Shown here: piece after piece, positions 1 to 10,888 of the stretch
Position numbering within the stretch: position 1 is the stretch's first letter
Layout of the letters: the number at the start of each line of letters is the position of its first letter
Source of the DNA: Ilex aquifolium
Taxonomy: Eukaryota; Streptophyta; Magnoliopsida; Aquifoliales; Aquifoliaceae
DNA: 64,000 nucleotides
Direction of reading: 5' to 3'
Assembly (NCBI GenBank): GCA_951799425.1
Contig: OX637391.1
Coordinates: 23,298,551 to 23,362,550, forward strand
Position numbers and translations under genes: made by a program
Notes under the pieces: generated by a model
Told to the model about the DNA's origin: nothing
Databases searched by the model: none
The model's input: the letters and a program-made list of their open reading frames with translations, nothing else

Positions 1-1437
1 TGAGGGGTAGTCATGAGGATCTAGCCGGGGTACTTGCCTTGAACTGATGAGTCTTTCTATGCAAGAGTCATCTGTGTCATAGAAAGAACCCATAATTATA
101 CAAAGTACCCTAGCTTTGCTAGATGCAATCAATCATCCAATAACAAGAGGAAATAAGCGTCAAGCATAGAAACATTGCACAAATATGATTCCCGGATAAC
201 TTATACATGCCCTTCTCCTCTTACTAAAGAGTGAATGAGAAACTACTCACTCTTCATGGCTTGGGTAAAGCTAGAAAAGTGAGTGATGCTCATCCCTCCA
301 AGTAGAGAACTTATAAGATAAAGTAACAACAAATGCGTAGCCAATCTTTAACAAAGAATGGGTGAATCACATTCCACCCTTCACGGCTTTGGTAAAGCTC
401 TAGAAAAGTGGAAGAGTTTCACTCTTCTAAGAAAGAAAGAAGCGCAAGCAATGGAAGTGAAATGTATGAACAATAAAAGTAGAAGAAAGCTAGTCACATT
501 TGGAGGGTGGCTTCCTCAACCAAGAATTGGAGGGTTGCTTCCTCAACCAAAAGGTGAGTTATCTCTCTTCTATACATGAAAAATGAAAGCATAAACATAA
601 GCATAAACATAAAACTACTGTTATAACAAGCAAGAGATGTTGGACTAAAGCCAAACTAATCTCTAAAATAAAGACTTCATACAAGGGAAATGAGCTAAAT
701 CTACAATGAGAGTGGGAGTCTAAGCCTCCATCAAATTTCCTACTTCCTACTTGGCTCCCATAACTCTCCAACAAGGGGAGTATTTATAGGCAAGAGGAGG
801 AGACAAGGGGGGGGGGGGGGGTGAATGAATAGTGTTTGCCGCCCAAGTCCAAGTGAACAGTCAACAACTCTGCTGCCAGTCTGTGAATAACGTTCGAACG
901 TGAGTTGGCGTTCGAACGTTCTTTCTGTTTTTGCACTAAGGGCGTTCGAACGTTTACTGCCGTTCGAACGTTTCTTCTGTTTTTGCACTGAGGGCGTTCG
1001 AACGCCAGATTTGCTTTGACCCTATCACTCGAGTAGTCTGGTGGTCTTCTATGAGGTTCAGTTCCAACTCTTTGCAGTGGTCTGGTCTTCCATCAACTCA
1101 AGTGTACGTTCGAACGTGAGTTGGCGTTCGAACGTGACACTCAAGTGCTTCAGAGCTCCAGTCTTCTTTCCTAATTGCAACACGCCTTCTCTTCAGCAGT
1201 TGAGTCTGCCACAGTGCAATGTGGATGTTCGAACGTGATTTGGCGTTCGAACGTTCTGGCTGTGCTCCAAGCTTTTCCAATTTTGGCCCTAATGTGCTGG
1301 TGCTGCATCCAAGTGTGGTACTTGTTGTTCTTGGGTCCTTGTTCAATTTAGGGCCTGAAATGACATCACTTAAACTCCATTAAAGTACAATTAGTCTTAA
1401 AATGTTATAATAACATGTCAATTTTAAGTACTAATCA
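1..1437 (-). repeat. Element A 3' LTR (left copy, truncated by window edge)
   Basis: It matches the right LTR at 6392-7825 almost base for base and ends in ACTAATCA at 1437. On the minus strand the LTR begins TGATTAG. The promoter parts are visible: nine CGTTCGAACG-type palindromes between 891 and about 1255, and on the minus strand a TATA box (complement of tatttatagg, 781-790) downstream of them. A run of G at about 807-822 lies near the TATA box. Confidence 0.93.
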
Positions 1438-1453
1438 CACTCCCCAACCTAAA
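1438..1453 (-). other. Element A polypurine tract
   Basis: The minus strand reads TTTAGGTTGGGGAGTG directly before the 3' LTR start TGATTAG. This is the expected plus-strand primer of an LTR retrotransposon. The same sequence abuts the LTR in element B. Confidence 0.8.
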
Positions 1454-3258
1454 TATTGCTAGTCTCTAGTAATACGAAAAAGAAAAATCTACTCCTAATG
1501 CCATTTTCGTAGGTCATCCGGTTGCATTTAGCTTATGCAACAAGCCGTTGAACCACTAGGTTTACCCTAGCGGACGAGTGTTGTCTCGTGAGGGTTTCCA
1601 GGGAAGCTACCCACAAACTTCTGTCAAACAGATGTGCATAGGAGAGTGCTGACAAAAGTAAATTAGCATCATGGTCGTTGGGACACCAGATTCTCAATTT
1701 TGACTTGTCTCACACGTCCTTATTTCACAGGTATTCATTCTATGCAAAACTTATCATTTGTTACATTGGTATTTGAAATTCTCAATGCAGTAGGAATGAT
1801 CATTCAAGCAACAGGAATTGTTGTGTAACAAATACTCCCTTTTATCACCTTCCATGGATAGTTTCGATTTCACAAACCTCACATATTATACCCTCAGCAA
1901 AAGTTCACTCTGATTATAGTGACTTGTTTCTCACAGATCATGTGATCAGAAGATGGCCAATCGAAAAATCACATGCACAATTTAGGAAAGGAGTGAAATT
2001 TTTAAGAAGCAACTACTTATGTTTGGCATAACCTCATGAAATAATATTAACGCAATTAAAAGGAATGCTATTTACCATATCCCAATTGTGATTATCAACA
2101 CATGCATGTAACAGACTTGAGATCAAATAAGGCTTTTCATAGGTTGTAGCGTGGCCAGAGGTCAGTGGCTAACGAAACGACGTCAGGGATTTTCAAAAGC
2201 TATCTTTTGTTTACGTATTGTAGCACACCTTTTTCTAACTTCTTGATATTCTGCCGAGAGATGACATTTCTTTCTTTCATTTTTCTCATTTTTCACTTTC
2301 TTGGCAAGTTCTTGCCTTTTTGCTTCTTGTTTTGTTTCAATTGTTCCAATCAACTCTTCTTGGATGATAATCTCGAATGCTTCTTTTTCTTTTTCTTTTT
2401 CTGTATCATCTTACAAAGAGGATGTAAGAAAATTAGATAGCCAAGGTATGTCAAGTATGTTTTCTTGTGGATTGGTAATCATATAGGTTTTATCACAGAA
2501 AAATTTATATATTGATGGCTCAAACATGGCTAACGAGGGATAAATTTTGTCAAAGAAAGGTCTAAGGCTCAATATTATATCAAAGATGGCCTAAGATCAT
2601 TTCTCAAGCATGTGCACATGTATGTGTCGTATGCGATGGTTCCTTGTGGGATATGTCAATAGATCACTTTTAAGTGCGTCAATCAAAGCAAGGTTAATGA
2701 GATCATTCAAAAATTGAGAGTGAACAGAATTTACTTGAGTAAACATTGATTGTCTCTCAAAAGCATCGTTAGGTTCGAAACTCACCCTGGTGTTCTTTGT
2801 TATCTCCACTGTGTATATCGGGTTTTCCAGGGGGTATTGGTTATATACCAATTCCATTTTCGAGTCAGATCCTCCTGTACCTTTAAAATAACAAATATCG
2901 ATGTACCTATGACAATTTAAGTATAGAGAGAATACCAATTTTTTTCAAGAAATGTGGTTTTAAGTCTCAGTTGATAAATGGAGGTGTCAAACCGATCATG
3001 TGCAAATTTACTCTAGCGAGCATTCTTAATATCCACATGTGTTCCATCACCTTTTAATTTTTATGCTAAATCTACAAATGCATTAAAACAAATAAAAGTG
3101 ATAAATGGAACCATTCATTTCAAAATATCATCTTTTAATATCAACAGTTCGATTCATTCACAATTGCACAAAAACTTACAACTATCAAAGAAGAAATTCA
3201 TAAAAAGAAGCACTTTAAACAAACATAAAAACAAGAACAAGAATAGAAATCCTCTCTC
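1454..3258 (-). other. Element A 3' spacer, conserved but non-coding
   Basis: No convincing ORF is present. A 113-codon frame at 2597-2938 is broken in B and is not supported. The stretch near 2500-2610 on the minus strand (GATCTTAGGCCAT, then GAGCCTTAG, then TTTATCCCT, then TTGAGCC) recurs in elements B, D and E. So does a block near 2135-2160 (GGCCACGCTACAACC). In D and E this spacer lies before the accessory ORF, whereas here it lies after it. Confidence 0.7.
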
Positions 3259-4365
3259 TCACTCTCCTCCTTGTGCACCATCTCCTCTATGTTCACCATG
3301 TCCACCCCTCAAAAGCCTAAGGATCTCATCGTGCTTAGCTTCAATGCTAAGCATGATGTCCAATAAGGAGCGTCGGGTGCTGGTGCTGGTGCTAGGTCCC
3401 GCCTCTGCTGGCTGATCTCCCTCTCTCTCCATCTCTCTCTCCATCTCATCAAGCTCCTCTTGTACCTCATCCACTCCGTGGGCCGGGGGCTCTTCTTGCC
3501 TTGCCGCTGGGCCACCACTATGACTTTGGCTTCTCCGGAAGGAAACCTTGTTCAGTGGCCCCATTGGCTTTTGGATTTCCATCTTGGGCTTCACCCTTAC
3601 CCCATGTTCCGTGCTCATTTCAGTCACCAAAGTAGCAAAATGGAGTGCACTCCTCTTTACATCACACCCCTTCTTCATTTCATTCAGGATGAGAGAGGGG
3701 AGGTCGATGCTATGTCCTTTTCCAATGGCATACAAAAGTCGGGCCATGTCGGGTAAAATCTCATTCTTTCTTCCTACAGGAGCGAAGTTGGACACCGCAA
3801 TCAAATTCATCATTTTATATTTGTCGGTGAGCTCCCTTTGCCTAAAAAATCTCCTCCCTGCCCATGAAAAGTCAGCTACCCCCGTCAATTCCTTTCCCAC
3901 CACATTCATTGCTATGTCCTTCTTTGGGGGGTAGGTAGGGTTTTGCACTCGAGGTATTTCCTCTCTTATTTCAATGATGTATGCTTCATCCACATCAATG
4001 TGGGTACCCCTAACATATGTCCGGATTGCGCCGTTGATGATCTCAGCGTTGGAGTAAAACTCCCGCACCAAGTCAACAACGGCGTCTCCACCATTCCTCA
4101 AATACCAGACCCACTCCCTCCTCTCCATTTCTTGCCTTATTCCAATCCCAGCAAAGTCATCAATTACAACATCTCTCTCACAAACAATTGCATGCTTATG
4201 GTAAAAATTTTCATACCTTTCAGCCTTTAAGGCATTGGGAAACCTGGTCCTGTCATATCTCTTTGTCCTTTGCCTTCCTTCCCTTTCTTCTATCACCTCT
4301 TCTACAATGTTTGGATCTTGGTTCACAGGTGGAGCACGCCTGGCAGGGAGTTTCATCCTTGGCAT
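3259..4365 (-). CDS. Element A accessory ORF (putative plant transposon protein domain, 368 aa)
   Basis: This is an intact frame downstream of the pol position. An upstream Met at 4374 exists, but the start shared with element B (MPRMK/MPRVK) is at 4365, and a decayed palindrome lies right before it. Visible parts are a basic, proline-rich N terminus, then a globular region with ERDVVIDD, VREFYSNA and YVRGTHIDVDEA, which align with REFYKK and TNVRGKSFEV in D. The LTDKYKMMNLIAVSNFAPVG stretch aligns with D's MNKVLHYNLMPQG. An acidic tail with GPSTSTSTRRS and a short leucine-rich helix close the protein. It looks like the domain often called putative plant transposon protein, found in Athila elements. 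I see no transmembrane segment. The function is unknown, and binding to nucleic acid is only a guess. Confidence 0.82.
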   Translation of the reverse strand: MPRMKLPARRAPPVNQDPNIVEEVIEEREGRQRTKRYDRTRFPNALKAERYENFYHKHAIVCERDVVIDDFAGIGIRQEMERREWVWYLRNGGDAVVDLVREFYSNAEIINGAIRTYVRGTHIDVDEAYIIEIREEIPRVQNPTYPPKKDIAMNVVGKELTGVADFSWAGRRFFRQRELTDKYKMMNLIAVSNFAPVGRKNEILPDMARLLYAIGKGHSIDLPSLILNEMKKGCDVKRSALHFATLVTEMSTEHGVRVKPKMEIQKPMGPLNKVSFRRSQSHSGGPAARQEEPPAHGVDEVQEELDEMEREMEREGDQPAEAGPSTSTSTRRSLLDIMLSIEAKHDEILRLLRGGHGEHRGDGAQGGE

Positions 4366-4583
4366 GTCGTTCAAACGTGGGTCTTGGTTTGAGAGGGTGC
4401 TGAAAAGTGCTGGAAACTTAGGGTTCTTGGTCTGGGATTGATGATTTTGATGTGGAGAGGAGTTAGGGAGGGTCGAATTTGGGTATTCTTGGGGAATGAG
4501 GGCGAGTTGAGGTCTGTGGAGTGAAAATGAGTTCTAGGGTTTTGAAAGAATTTGGGGATTTTGGCTGAAAATGACGAACCAGG

Positions 4584-4867
4584 CTTTTATAGCCTGAGTT
4601 GTATCGTTCGAACGTTGGTGACGTTCGAACGTTGGTAGAAGGATTTTAAATAGACCGTTCGAACGTGGTATGGCGTTCAAACGTGGTGAGCTCCCAGTAC
4701 TTTTGTGTTCTGTCAGAGGCCAAAGTACTGTAAGTTCTCTTCGTTCGAACGTTCTATTGGCGTTCGAACGGACTGAGCTCCTAGTACTTTTAAGTTCTAG
4801 CAAAAGTTTCATCAGAGGCTGAGTACTGTAAGCAGTCAACGTTCGAACGTTACCTGGCGTTCGAACG
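4584..4867 (-). promoter_or_regulatory. Element A internal promoter-like block: four palindrome pairs and TATA box
   Basis: CGTTCGAACG-type palindromes start at 4605, 4622, 4656, 4674 (decayed to CGTTCAAACG), 4742, 4761, 4840 and 4858. That makes four pairs spaced 17-19 bp. On the minus strand the consensus TATA sequence TATAAAAG (4584-4591) lies downstream of them, about 220 bp before the accessory ORF start. CAGTACTT/AGTACTG blocks separate the pairs. The layout copies that of the LTR promoter. Promoter activity is inferred. Confidence 0.62.
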
Positions 4868-5138
4868 TTGAACCAAAATTAAAGTTTTTTCTCTACTACA
4901 CTATATACAATCAAAGAAAACAAAACACACAAATTTAAATCAAGAAAAACTAAGGCGTCTCAAGATGAACCCCTACCCACGCTTCAGGTTGGTATTTTGG
5001 GGCATTCCTTACTCGGCCCATATTTTCATTTCAGTCAAAAGAATTTATACAAAAAGATTTTTACACTTTTTTACAACAAATTCGGACCTTTGGCATTCAC
5101 TCCCCCAACAAAAGTACAAATTTCCTACAGAAAATTAT

Positions 5139-5483
5139 CTAATCCGAGTCTCCCTCTGTGTCTGTGTAAAATGGACAACCAGTAACTCTCCCAACTTCCT
5201 CTCTCACAAATCGGTTAAGCACAGTACCAGAATAGTATGGCGTATTAGGGTAATCCTTACTCAGCCCATTCACTATCCAGTCTAATCGATCAAGTGCGCG
5301 ATCGGAAATTGGTTCAGAACACTGGTTGTACCTTTTTTCGTGAAAGAATCTGCCACACTGTTTACAGGCACCAAGCCTTTTTGCACGACGACGTTTGGCA
5401 AAGCTTCTTCTGCCACAGAGGGGTTTCACTTGTTTTTCTTTGATTTCAGCCTTCCTTACTAATCTTGCTTTTCTCAGGATCAT
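5139..5483 (-). CDS. Element A small basic zinc-finger-like protein (114 aa)
   Basis: An intact frame lies between the pol position and the larger accessory ORF. The N-terminal half is strongly basic (RKARLVRKAEIKEK, then KRRRAKRLG). It is followed by CKQCGRFFHEKRYNQC, a CX2CX4HX6C pattern close to but longer than a retroviral zinc knuckle (CX2CX4HX4C). The tail is acidic (TDTEGDSD). Element B has the same N terminus and cysteine pattern from its start at 31509, followed by a different C terminus caused by a frameshift. Persistence in an element that lost gag-pol hints at a use. A nucleic-acid-binding role is inferred from charge and cysteines. I do not recognise the family. Confidence 0.55.
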   Translation of the reverse strand: MILRKARLVRKAEIKEKQVKPLCGRRSFAKRRRAKRLGACKQCGRFFHEKRYNQCSEPISDRALDRLDWIVNGLSKDYPNTPYYSGTVLNRFVREEVGRVTGCPFYTDTEGDSD

Positions 5484-5731
5484 AATATGTACATCAGATG
5501 GAAAAGTACGTAGAACTCCTAGGCTAAACCAAAAAAGATTTACATCGATGATTATTAAATTTTAAGACTCACTATCTGGTTCTTTAACGTCTGCCAGTCA
5601 CAAAGACGATTGAAGCTGATTCATAAGCATAATCATCAATTTATACAATCAATGTACAAACATGATTAACAGCGACAATAAAAATTTAAAAATTTACGAA
5701 AATTATGAACGAAAAAGAACTGATGAACTGA

Positions 5732-5770
5732 TCATACCCCCCAACCTAAACTGAACATTGTCCCCAATGT
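5732..5770 (-). other. Element A internal polypurine-like tract
   Basis: The minus strand contains CATTGGGGACAATG and then TTTAGGTTGGGGGGTATGAT. The second part is nearly the same as the real PPT-LTR junction of this element (TTTAGGTTGGGGAGTG followed by TGATTAG). The motif follows pol in B, D and E too. Confidence 0.6.
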
Positions 5771-5849
5771 TTCGAATTTACCGGTTCATGGAGTGTGGAG
5801 ACGAGGTTGAATGGTATAGATCTGTTCACCGCTGAGACCTTTTAAAGAT

Positions 5850-5867
5850 TCCCCGGCAACGGCGCCA
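5850..5867 (-). other. Element A primer binding site (tRNA-Asp)
   Basis: The minus strand reads TGGCGCCGTTGCCGGGGA, the complement of the 3' end of plant tRNA-Asp. It lies six bases inside the 5' LTR. It proves the minus orientation and supports Athila-type priming. Confidence 0.9.
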
Positions 5868-5873
5868 AAAACT

Positions 5874-7825
5874 TGATGCTTGATCCGAAATGTGTACACC
5901 CAAGTGCAGGCGGTCAAGTTGTAGTAATAATCCGGTTTGAGTCCGGAGTCGAATCCACAGGGAACTTTTGTTGATATTTCTGAGGTGAGCAGTGGTAGAG
6001 ACCTATTGATTGTAACCTTTGAGATTTGCTGTGAGATATGAGTTTTTCTGGACAGAATATAAGATTCTTTCCAGGAAGATTTTCTTAACAAAATAAGTGC
6101 TAATAAAAAAAGTCACTCTTTAGTGCAAGGATCTGAACATGTAGCTAGTTATCCGGTTTGTCATAATTGTGCTTGATAACTCAATTAACTCATGTGTCAA
6201 CAGCAAGTTAATCGGAAGATAAAGATGGATTGTGAGAATTAAGAACATGATTCCGATGTCTTTCTAGAAGTTTACAAGAATTTCCTGTGCCGAGACTTAA
6301 CCCGTCTACAAACAAGCAAGTGTTTCTACAAGACATCCAATCATGATATTAATATTTCATTCTTTAAATGAAGTACAATAAGGGGGAAGATTGAGGGGTA
6401 TTCATGAGGATCTAGCCGGGGTACTTGCCTTGAACTGATGAGTCTTTCTATGCAAGAGTCATCCGTGTCATAGAAAGTACCCACAATTATACAAAGTACC
6501 CTAGCTTTGCTAGATGCAATCAATCATCCAATAACAAGAGGAAATAAGCATTAAGCATAGAAACATTGCACAAATATGATTCCCGGATAACTTATACATG
6601 CCCTTCTCCTCTTACTAAAGAGTGAATGAGAAACTACTCACTCTTCATAGCTTGGGTAAAGCTAGAAAAGTGAGTGATGCTCATCCCTCCAAGTAGAGAA
6701 CTTATAAGATAAAGTAACAACAAATGCATAGCCAATCTTTAACAAAGAATGGGTGAATCACATTCCACCCTTCACGGCTTTGGTAAAGCTCTAGAAAAGT
6801 GGAAGAATTTCACTCTTCTAAGAAAGAAAGAAGTGCAAGCAATGGAAGTGAAATGTATGAACAATAAAAGTAGAAGAAAGCTAGTCACATTTGGAGGGTG
6901 GCTTCCTCAACCAAGAATTGGAGGGTTGCTTCCTCAACCAAAAGGTGAGCTATCTCTCTTCTATGCATGAAAAATGAAAGCATAAACATAAGCATAAACA
7001 TAAAACTACTGTTATAACAAGCAAGAGATGTTGGACTAAAGCCAAACTAATCTCTAAAATAAAGACTTCATACAAGGGAAATGAGCTAAATCTACAATGA
7101 GAGTGTGAGTCTAAGCCTCCATCAAATTTCCTACTTCCTACTTGGCTCCCATAACTGTCCAACAAAGAGAGTATTTATAGGCAAGAGGAGGAGACAAGGG
7201 GGGGGGGGGTGAATGAATAGTGTTTGCCGCCCAAGTCCAAGTGAAAAGTCAACAACTCTGCTGCCAGTCTGTGAATAACGTTCGAACGTGAGTTGGCGTT
7301 CGAATGTTCTTTCTGTTTTTGCACTAAGGGCGTTCGAACGTTTACTGTCGTTCGAACGTTTCTTCTGTTTTTGCACTGAGGGCGTTCGAACGCCAGATTT
7401 GCTTTGACCCTATCACTCGAGTAGTCTGGTGGTCTTCTATGAGGTTCAGTTCCAACTCTTTGCAGTGGTCTGGTCTTCCATCAACTCAAGTGTACGTTCG
7501 AACGTGAGTTGGCGTTCGAACGTGACACTCAAGTGCTTCAGAGCTCCAGTCTTCTTTCCTAACTGCAACACGCCTTCTCTTCAGCAGTTGAGTCTGCCAC
7601 AGTGCAATGTGGACATTCGAACGTGATTTGGCGTTCGAACGTTCTAGCTGTGCTCCAAGCTTTTCCAATTTTGGCCCTAATGTGCTGGTGCTGCATCCAA
7701 GTGTGGTACTTGTTGTTCTTGGGTCCTTGTTCAATTTAGGGCATGAAATGACATCACTTAAACTCCATTAAAGTACAATTAGTCTTAAAATTTCATAATA
7801 ACATGTCAATTTTAAGTACTAATGA
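5874..7825 (-). repeat. Element A 5' LTR (right copy, 1952 bp)
   Basis: It starts TGATGCTTGATCC on the plus strand and ends at ACTAATGA, where the expected terminal CA has changed to GA. It carries the same palindrome array (about 7279-7640) and TATA box (7172-7181, minus strand) as the left copy. A short plus-strand frame at 6749-6970 recurs in every LTR copy of this family, but it is antisense to the element and is not called as a gene. Confidence 0.9.
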
Positions 7826-8740
7826 CTTCCCTATAAGGCCCAACTCAGGCGAGAGTGTCACGTCAGTGAGGATGCCCTTAACCTTGTTTTATCGACAAAT
7901 CTTTGTGACATGGTGGGCATAAGGAAGGTTCGCCCACGGGTTCGTAGCTTGGGCGTAGTCCTTCATCACATCCTAGATCATCAAGGCTATGTCCAACCTA
8001 GTGCCAACCATGAACTCATAGAAGAGGGCTAGTTTCTCCTCCCCTGCTGTCTTCTCCGCACCCCGAGGCAAAAGGTTGTAATGAAGTACTTTATTCATCA
8101 CCCCATAGGAATGCTTGAGTGCCCCAACTTGAATTTTTCTATTGAACTCCACAGGGTCCTCATACATCAGGCTCACATACTCTTAGAGTGATTTCCTCCC
8201 TCGGGTTTTATGGGGAAATACAGGGGTGTTGGCAGCAGGCCTTTGATACTACAATGCCTCAGTGATGACTGCGGGGGTGACCTCAATTACCTTCCCCCTC
8301 ACATTCGTCTTTAACAGACAAAAATCTTTATCTGCCACCCCCAACCTTTGATAAAATTCCTGACAAATGGGAAGCACATACCCCTCGACTGCCCGGAACC
8401 AAACGTGTAGGTCATGGCCCTCAATCTCTTGAACCACCTCATCGTGTGGCTCGAGGGTGGGCCTATCCACTTGTCACTCGCACGTCACATTCTTGGCTTT
8501 AATGCTCTTCGTGTGAGGGTCATTCTGCCTTTTCTTCCTTTGTTCCCCACCACTGGGGCTCGACTCCTCAGCCCTTTTACGGGACCCGGTTCCTACTTAA
8601 GGTGGTGAGACAGAGCCCATTTGTTTAGTGCGGGCCATTACAATAAAAAATGCCCCGATGGCGAATAACAGTAACAACCAACCCCAAAATAACTCAAAAA
8701 TACCAAGAGATAAAGGTGGAGACTTACCCATTCTAGCCAT
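7826..8740 (-). pseudogene. Element E accessory (env-position) ORF, broken, with N-terminal membrane segment
   Basis: The start at 8740 opens a 47-codon frame (stop TAA at 8597-8599). Its first 42 residues align without gaps to the D accessory protein: MAR, then a hydrophobic stretch WGWLLLLFAIGAFFIVM, then ARTK. After further stops the homology resumes with FYQRLGVADKDFCLLKTNVRG (8249-8470) and LKHSYGVMNKVLHYNLLPRG (7973-8176). It runs to PELGLIGK at the element A boundary. One stop is TGG to TAG (LMI, then stop, then DVM). In D this family is a single open frame of 549 codons. The rest of the gene would lie left of element A, outside the window. Confidence 0.82.
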
Positions 8741-9043
8741 TGTTAAAAAATCCAAGCTTTGAGTGAAAATCACGGCTTTTGATGGATTGGGTGATGCTTT
8801 GTGGAGAAGAGAGGATGTTTGGGGTATTTAAGAGAAAAGAAGTTTGGGAAGCGAAAAGAAATCAAGGGGAATCAAAACTTGAGGGAGAAAATTGATGGAT
8901 TTGGAGGATGCCCAATGTTTCTTTAAATGTTTGGAAGATTTTGAGAGAGGAGAGTGTTTTTGAAAGGGAGATCAATAAGGGAGATGAAAGGTTTTCCCGA
9001 AAAATTGGGTTTAAAACCCTCGTTTTTTAAATTTTGGGCACGA

Positions 9044-9173
9044 GCTATGGTAGATGACCCTTCTAGAAAACTTCTACCAGTAGGTCATGCTTATGCTACC
9101 AATAGCTTCCCCTTCTACTATTCTAGCCATTCTGTCATGAGCTACCGGTAGGTCATAAGTCTTCTACCGATAG
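9044..9173 (-). promoter_or_regulatory. Element E decayed CTACCGGTAG palindromes upstream of accessory ORF
   Basis: CTACCAGTAG (9074), CTACCAATAG (9096), CTACCGGTAG (9142) and CTACCGATAG (9164) form two pairs, each with 22-bp spacing. CTATGGTAG at 9044 looks like a shortened fifth site. They lie about 300 bp before the ORF start, where D has CTTCCGGAAG sites at the same 22-bp spacing. Three of the four full-length sites differ from the perfect palindrome only by G-to-A changes. Confidence 0.5.
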
Positions 9174-9456
9174 CTTGTTCAATTTCAACAAAATTTTACC
9201 GTTTTCTCATCCTCATTCCCACTCCAAGTTTATTCAACTCCAAAGCATTCTAATGACCTATTTCCTAACTCAACTATCCAAAAACATGATCCATGCTAGT
9301 GAACCACGCTGTATGACTATGCCCAAATTCATTTACAAATTTGCAATGCAATTTGAGTGTTGATGCTTTCAAAACACATGACATAGAATTCTAAATTCAA
9401 CAAAATGAACACCCAATACGTAAAGCACAAACTAAAGTAAATAGAGTGTTCCTCTT

Positions 9457-10883
9457 TGCTACAACTTTAGAATTGATCACCCAAGTGCAGGTTGTTGCGA
9501 AGTAATATAATACTCGAAAGTCTGAGGTCGAACCATAGGGAATTGAGAAAAAATTAGAACACAAAGAAAAATAAAAGAAAATTATTTTGAAAAAAATTGT
9601 TGTAGAGATTTTGAAATTAGAAAACAATAAATTTGGTTTTAAAACAATAATTGAAAATACTAAAGCATCGGTGATTCCCTTTCAAATTCACATAGTAATT
9701 ATTAATGATATATTTTTCGATCCCAATTGAAAATCAGCTGAGGAGTGATCCTAATCGGAATATTTAGTGGTGATAATATGAAAACATCAAAAGTTATAAT
9801 TAATGAATTATCTGAATAAATATAAGAATTTACTTGTAGATCACAAGCATTCACCGTGCCCAGAGTCTACGATAAATCAAGCTTTTTAACAGGTAAACCT
9901 TATTTTATTGCAAATAGTAGATCAGCTATCTTATGAAAAATTCTAATTAATTAATTCAAGCATGAAATAACTAGTTATTTGACTCGCAGGGAATTTCAAA
10001 CATTCGATGTACGTGGCACAACAAATCAATAAATTATACAGAGCAAAAACTTTACTGAAAGACAAGAATTAAATTAAAAGAATATATCATGCATTAAAAA
10101 GAACATTGAATCAATAATAAATACTATGTTTCATTGAAAATATCTCCCCTAACTTTAGTTGGGCTTTTAGCAAGCCATAGAACTATAACAAAAACTAGAA
10201 AAGAAAAGATGGGAAGAAAATAATAATCATAATCATCTCTCAATAGATGAGAGCATTTATTTATACTAAAATAAATCCTAGGTATATGTAAAAATATAAG
10301 GATGGATTGGGAAGAATTCCTTTCCAAAAAGAAGTCTTTTAAGGTTAAATCCCGTACATAAAATCTTAGGGGCGCGGGTACAAAATCTATCCAGACTTAG
10401 AGCTTGAATTTCGCATATTTAGAGGCCGATTCACGTGTCGTGAAATACACTTTTGTAGAAATTGAAGCCTTCTTTTCAACCCCGCAAAAACAAGATTAAT
10501 AGGATATCGGAGTCAAAAGTAATGATTAAAATACTGAAGACATATCAAATTCTTATCTTCTAAGATACTTTCCTAATCCAACTTTAAATAAGTTTTCTTC
10601 TAAATTGGACTCTTATAACGATTAAATTGTTGCTTTATCTTCAAATCTTCCTATCTTAATCTTGACTCTTCAATCCTTATCAATTTTGATTCTTCCTCTA
10701 GTGATTGATTCACTTGCCTTATTCATTATTACTTTAAATCAACCAATTCACCTGCAAAATAAACTAAACAACTAGAAAAAGTATCAAACTAGAAAATCAA
10801 GGAATTTAAAACATTTAATCACAAATAATATGCAATTAACCAATCTTTAAATATAATAAAATAGCATTTTTTATGGTTAATCA
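9457..10883 (-). mobile_element. Solo LTR S1 (1427 bp) inserted in element E
   Basis: The unit begins TGCTACAAC and ends GGTTAATCA. It is flanked by identical CTCTT at 9452-9456 and 10884-10888. It has no coding capacity. Near its left end, the minus strand holds the usual LTR 3' end (CCCTATGGTTCGACCTC, later CACTTGGGTGATC). That end is also seen in A and B, so S1 points to the minus strand. A TATA-like GTATAAATAAATG lies at about 10253-10265 on the minus strand. A solo LTR is what recombination between two LTRs leaves behind. Confidence 0.88.
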
Positions 10884-10888
10884 CTCTT

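Larger units (their letters stand above)
1..7825 (-). mobile_element. Element A: Athila-like Ty3/gypsy retrotransposon lacking gag-pol
   Basis: Two direct LTR copies (the left one cut by the window start, about 518 bp missing) flank a 4.4-kb interior. A primer site complementary to tRNA-Asp lies inside the right LTR on the minus strand, which fixes the orientation. The interior aligns with element B from B's accessory module to its 3' LTR. However, the sequence passes directly from the position equivalent to about 31,850 in B to the primer site, so all of gag and pol is missing. Two accessory ORFs stay open. The element is therefore non-autonomous and would need proteins from a relative such as B. 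It lies inside the accessory ORF of element E. Its target duplication cannot be tested because the left end is outside the window. Confidence 0.88.

Noticed and set aside
358..579. A 73-78 codon frame (MGESHSTLHGFGKALEKWK) recurring at 358, 6749, 26402 and 38564
   Set aside because: It recurs only because it lies in the four LTR copies of one family and runs antisense to the element. No motif and no start signal support it.
2597..2938. 113-codon minus-strand frame in the 3' spacer of element A
   Set aside because: The matching B region (28733-28969) is frame-broken and shortened, so coding is not conserved.
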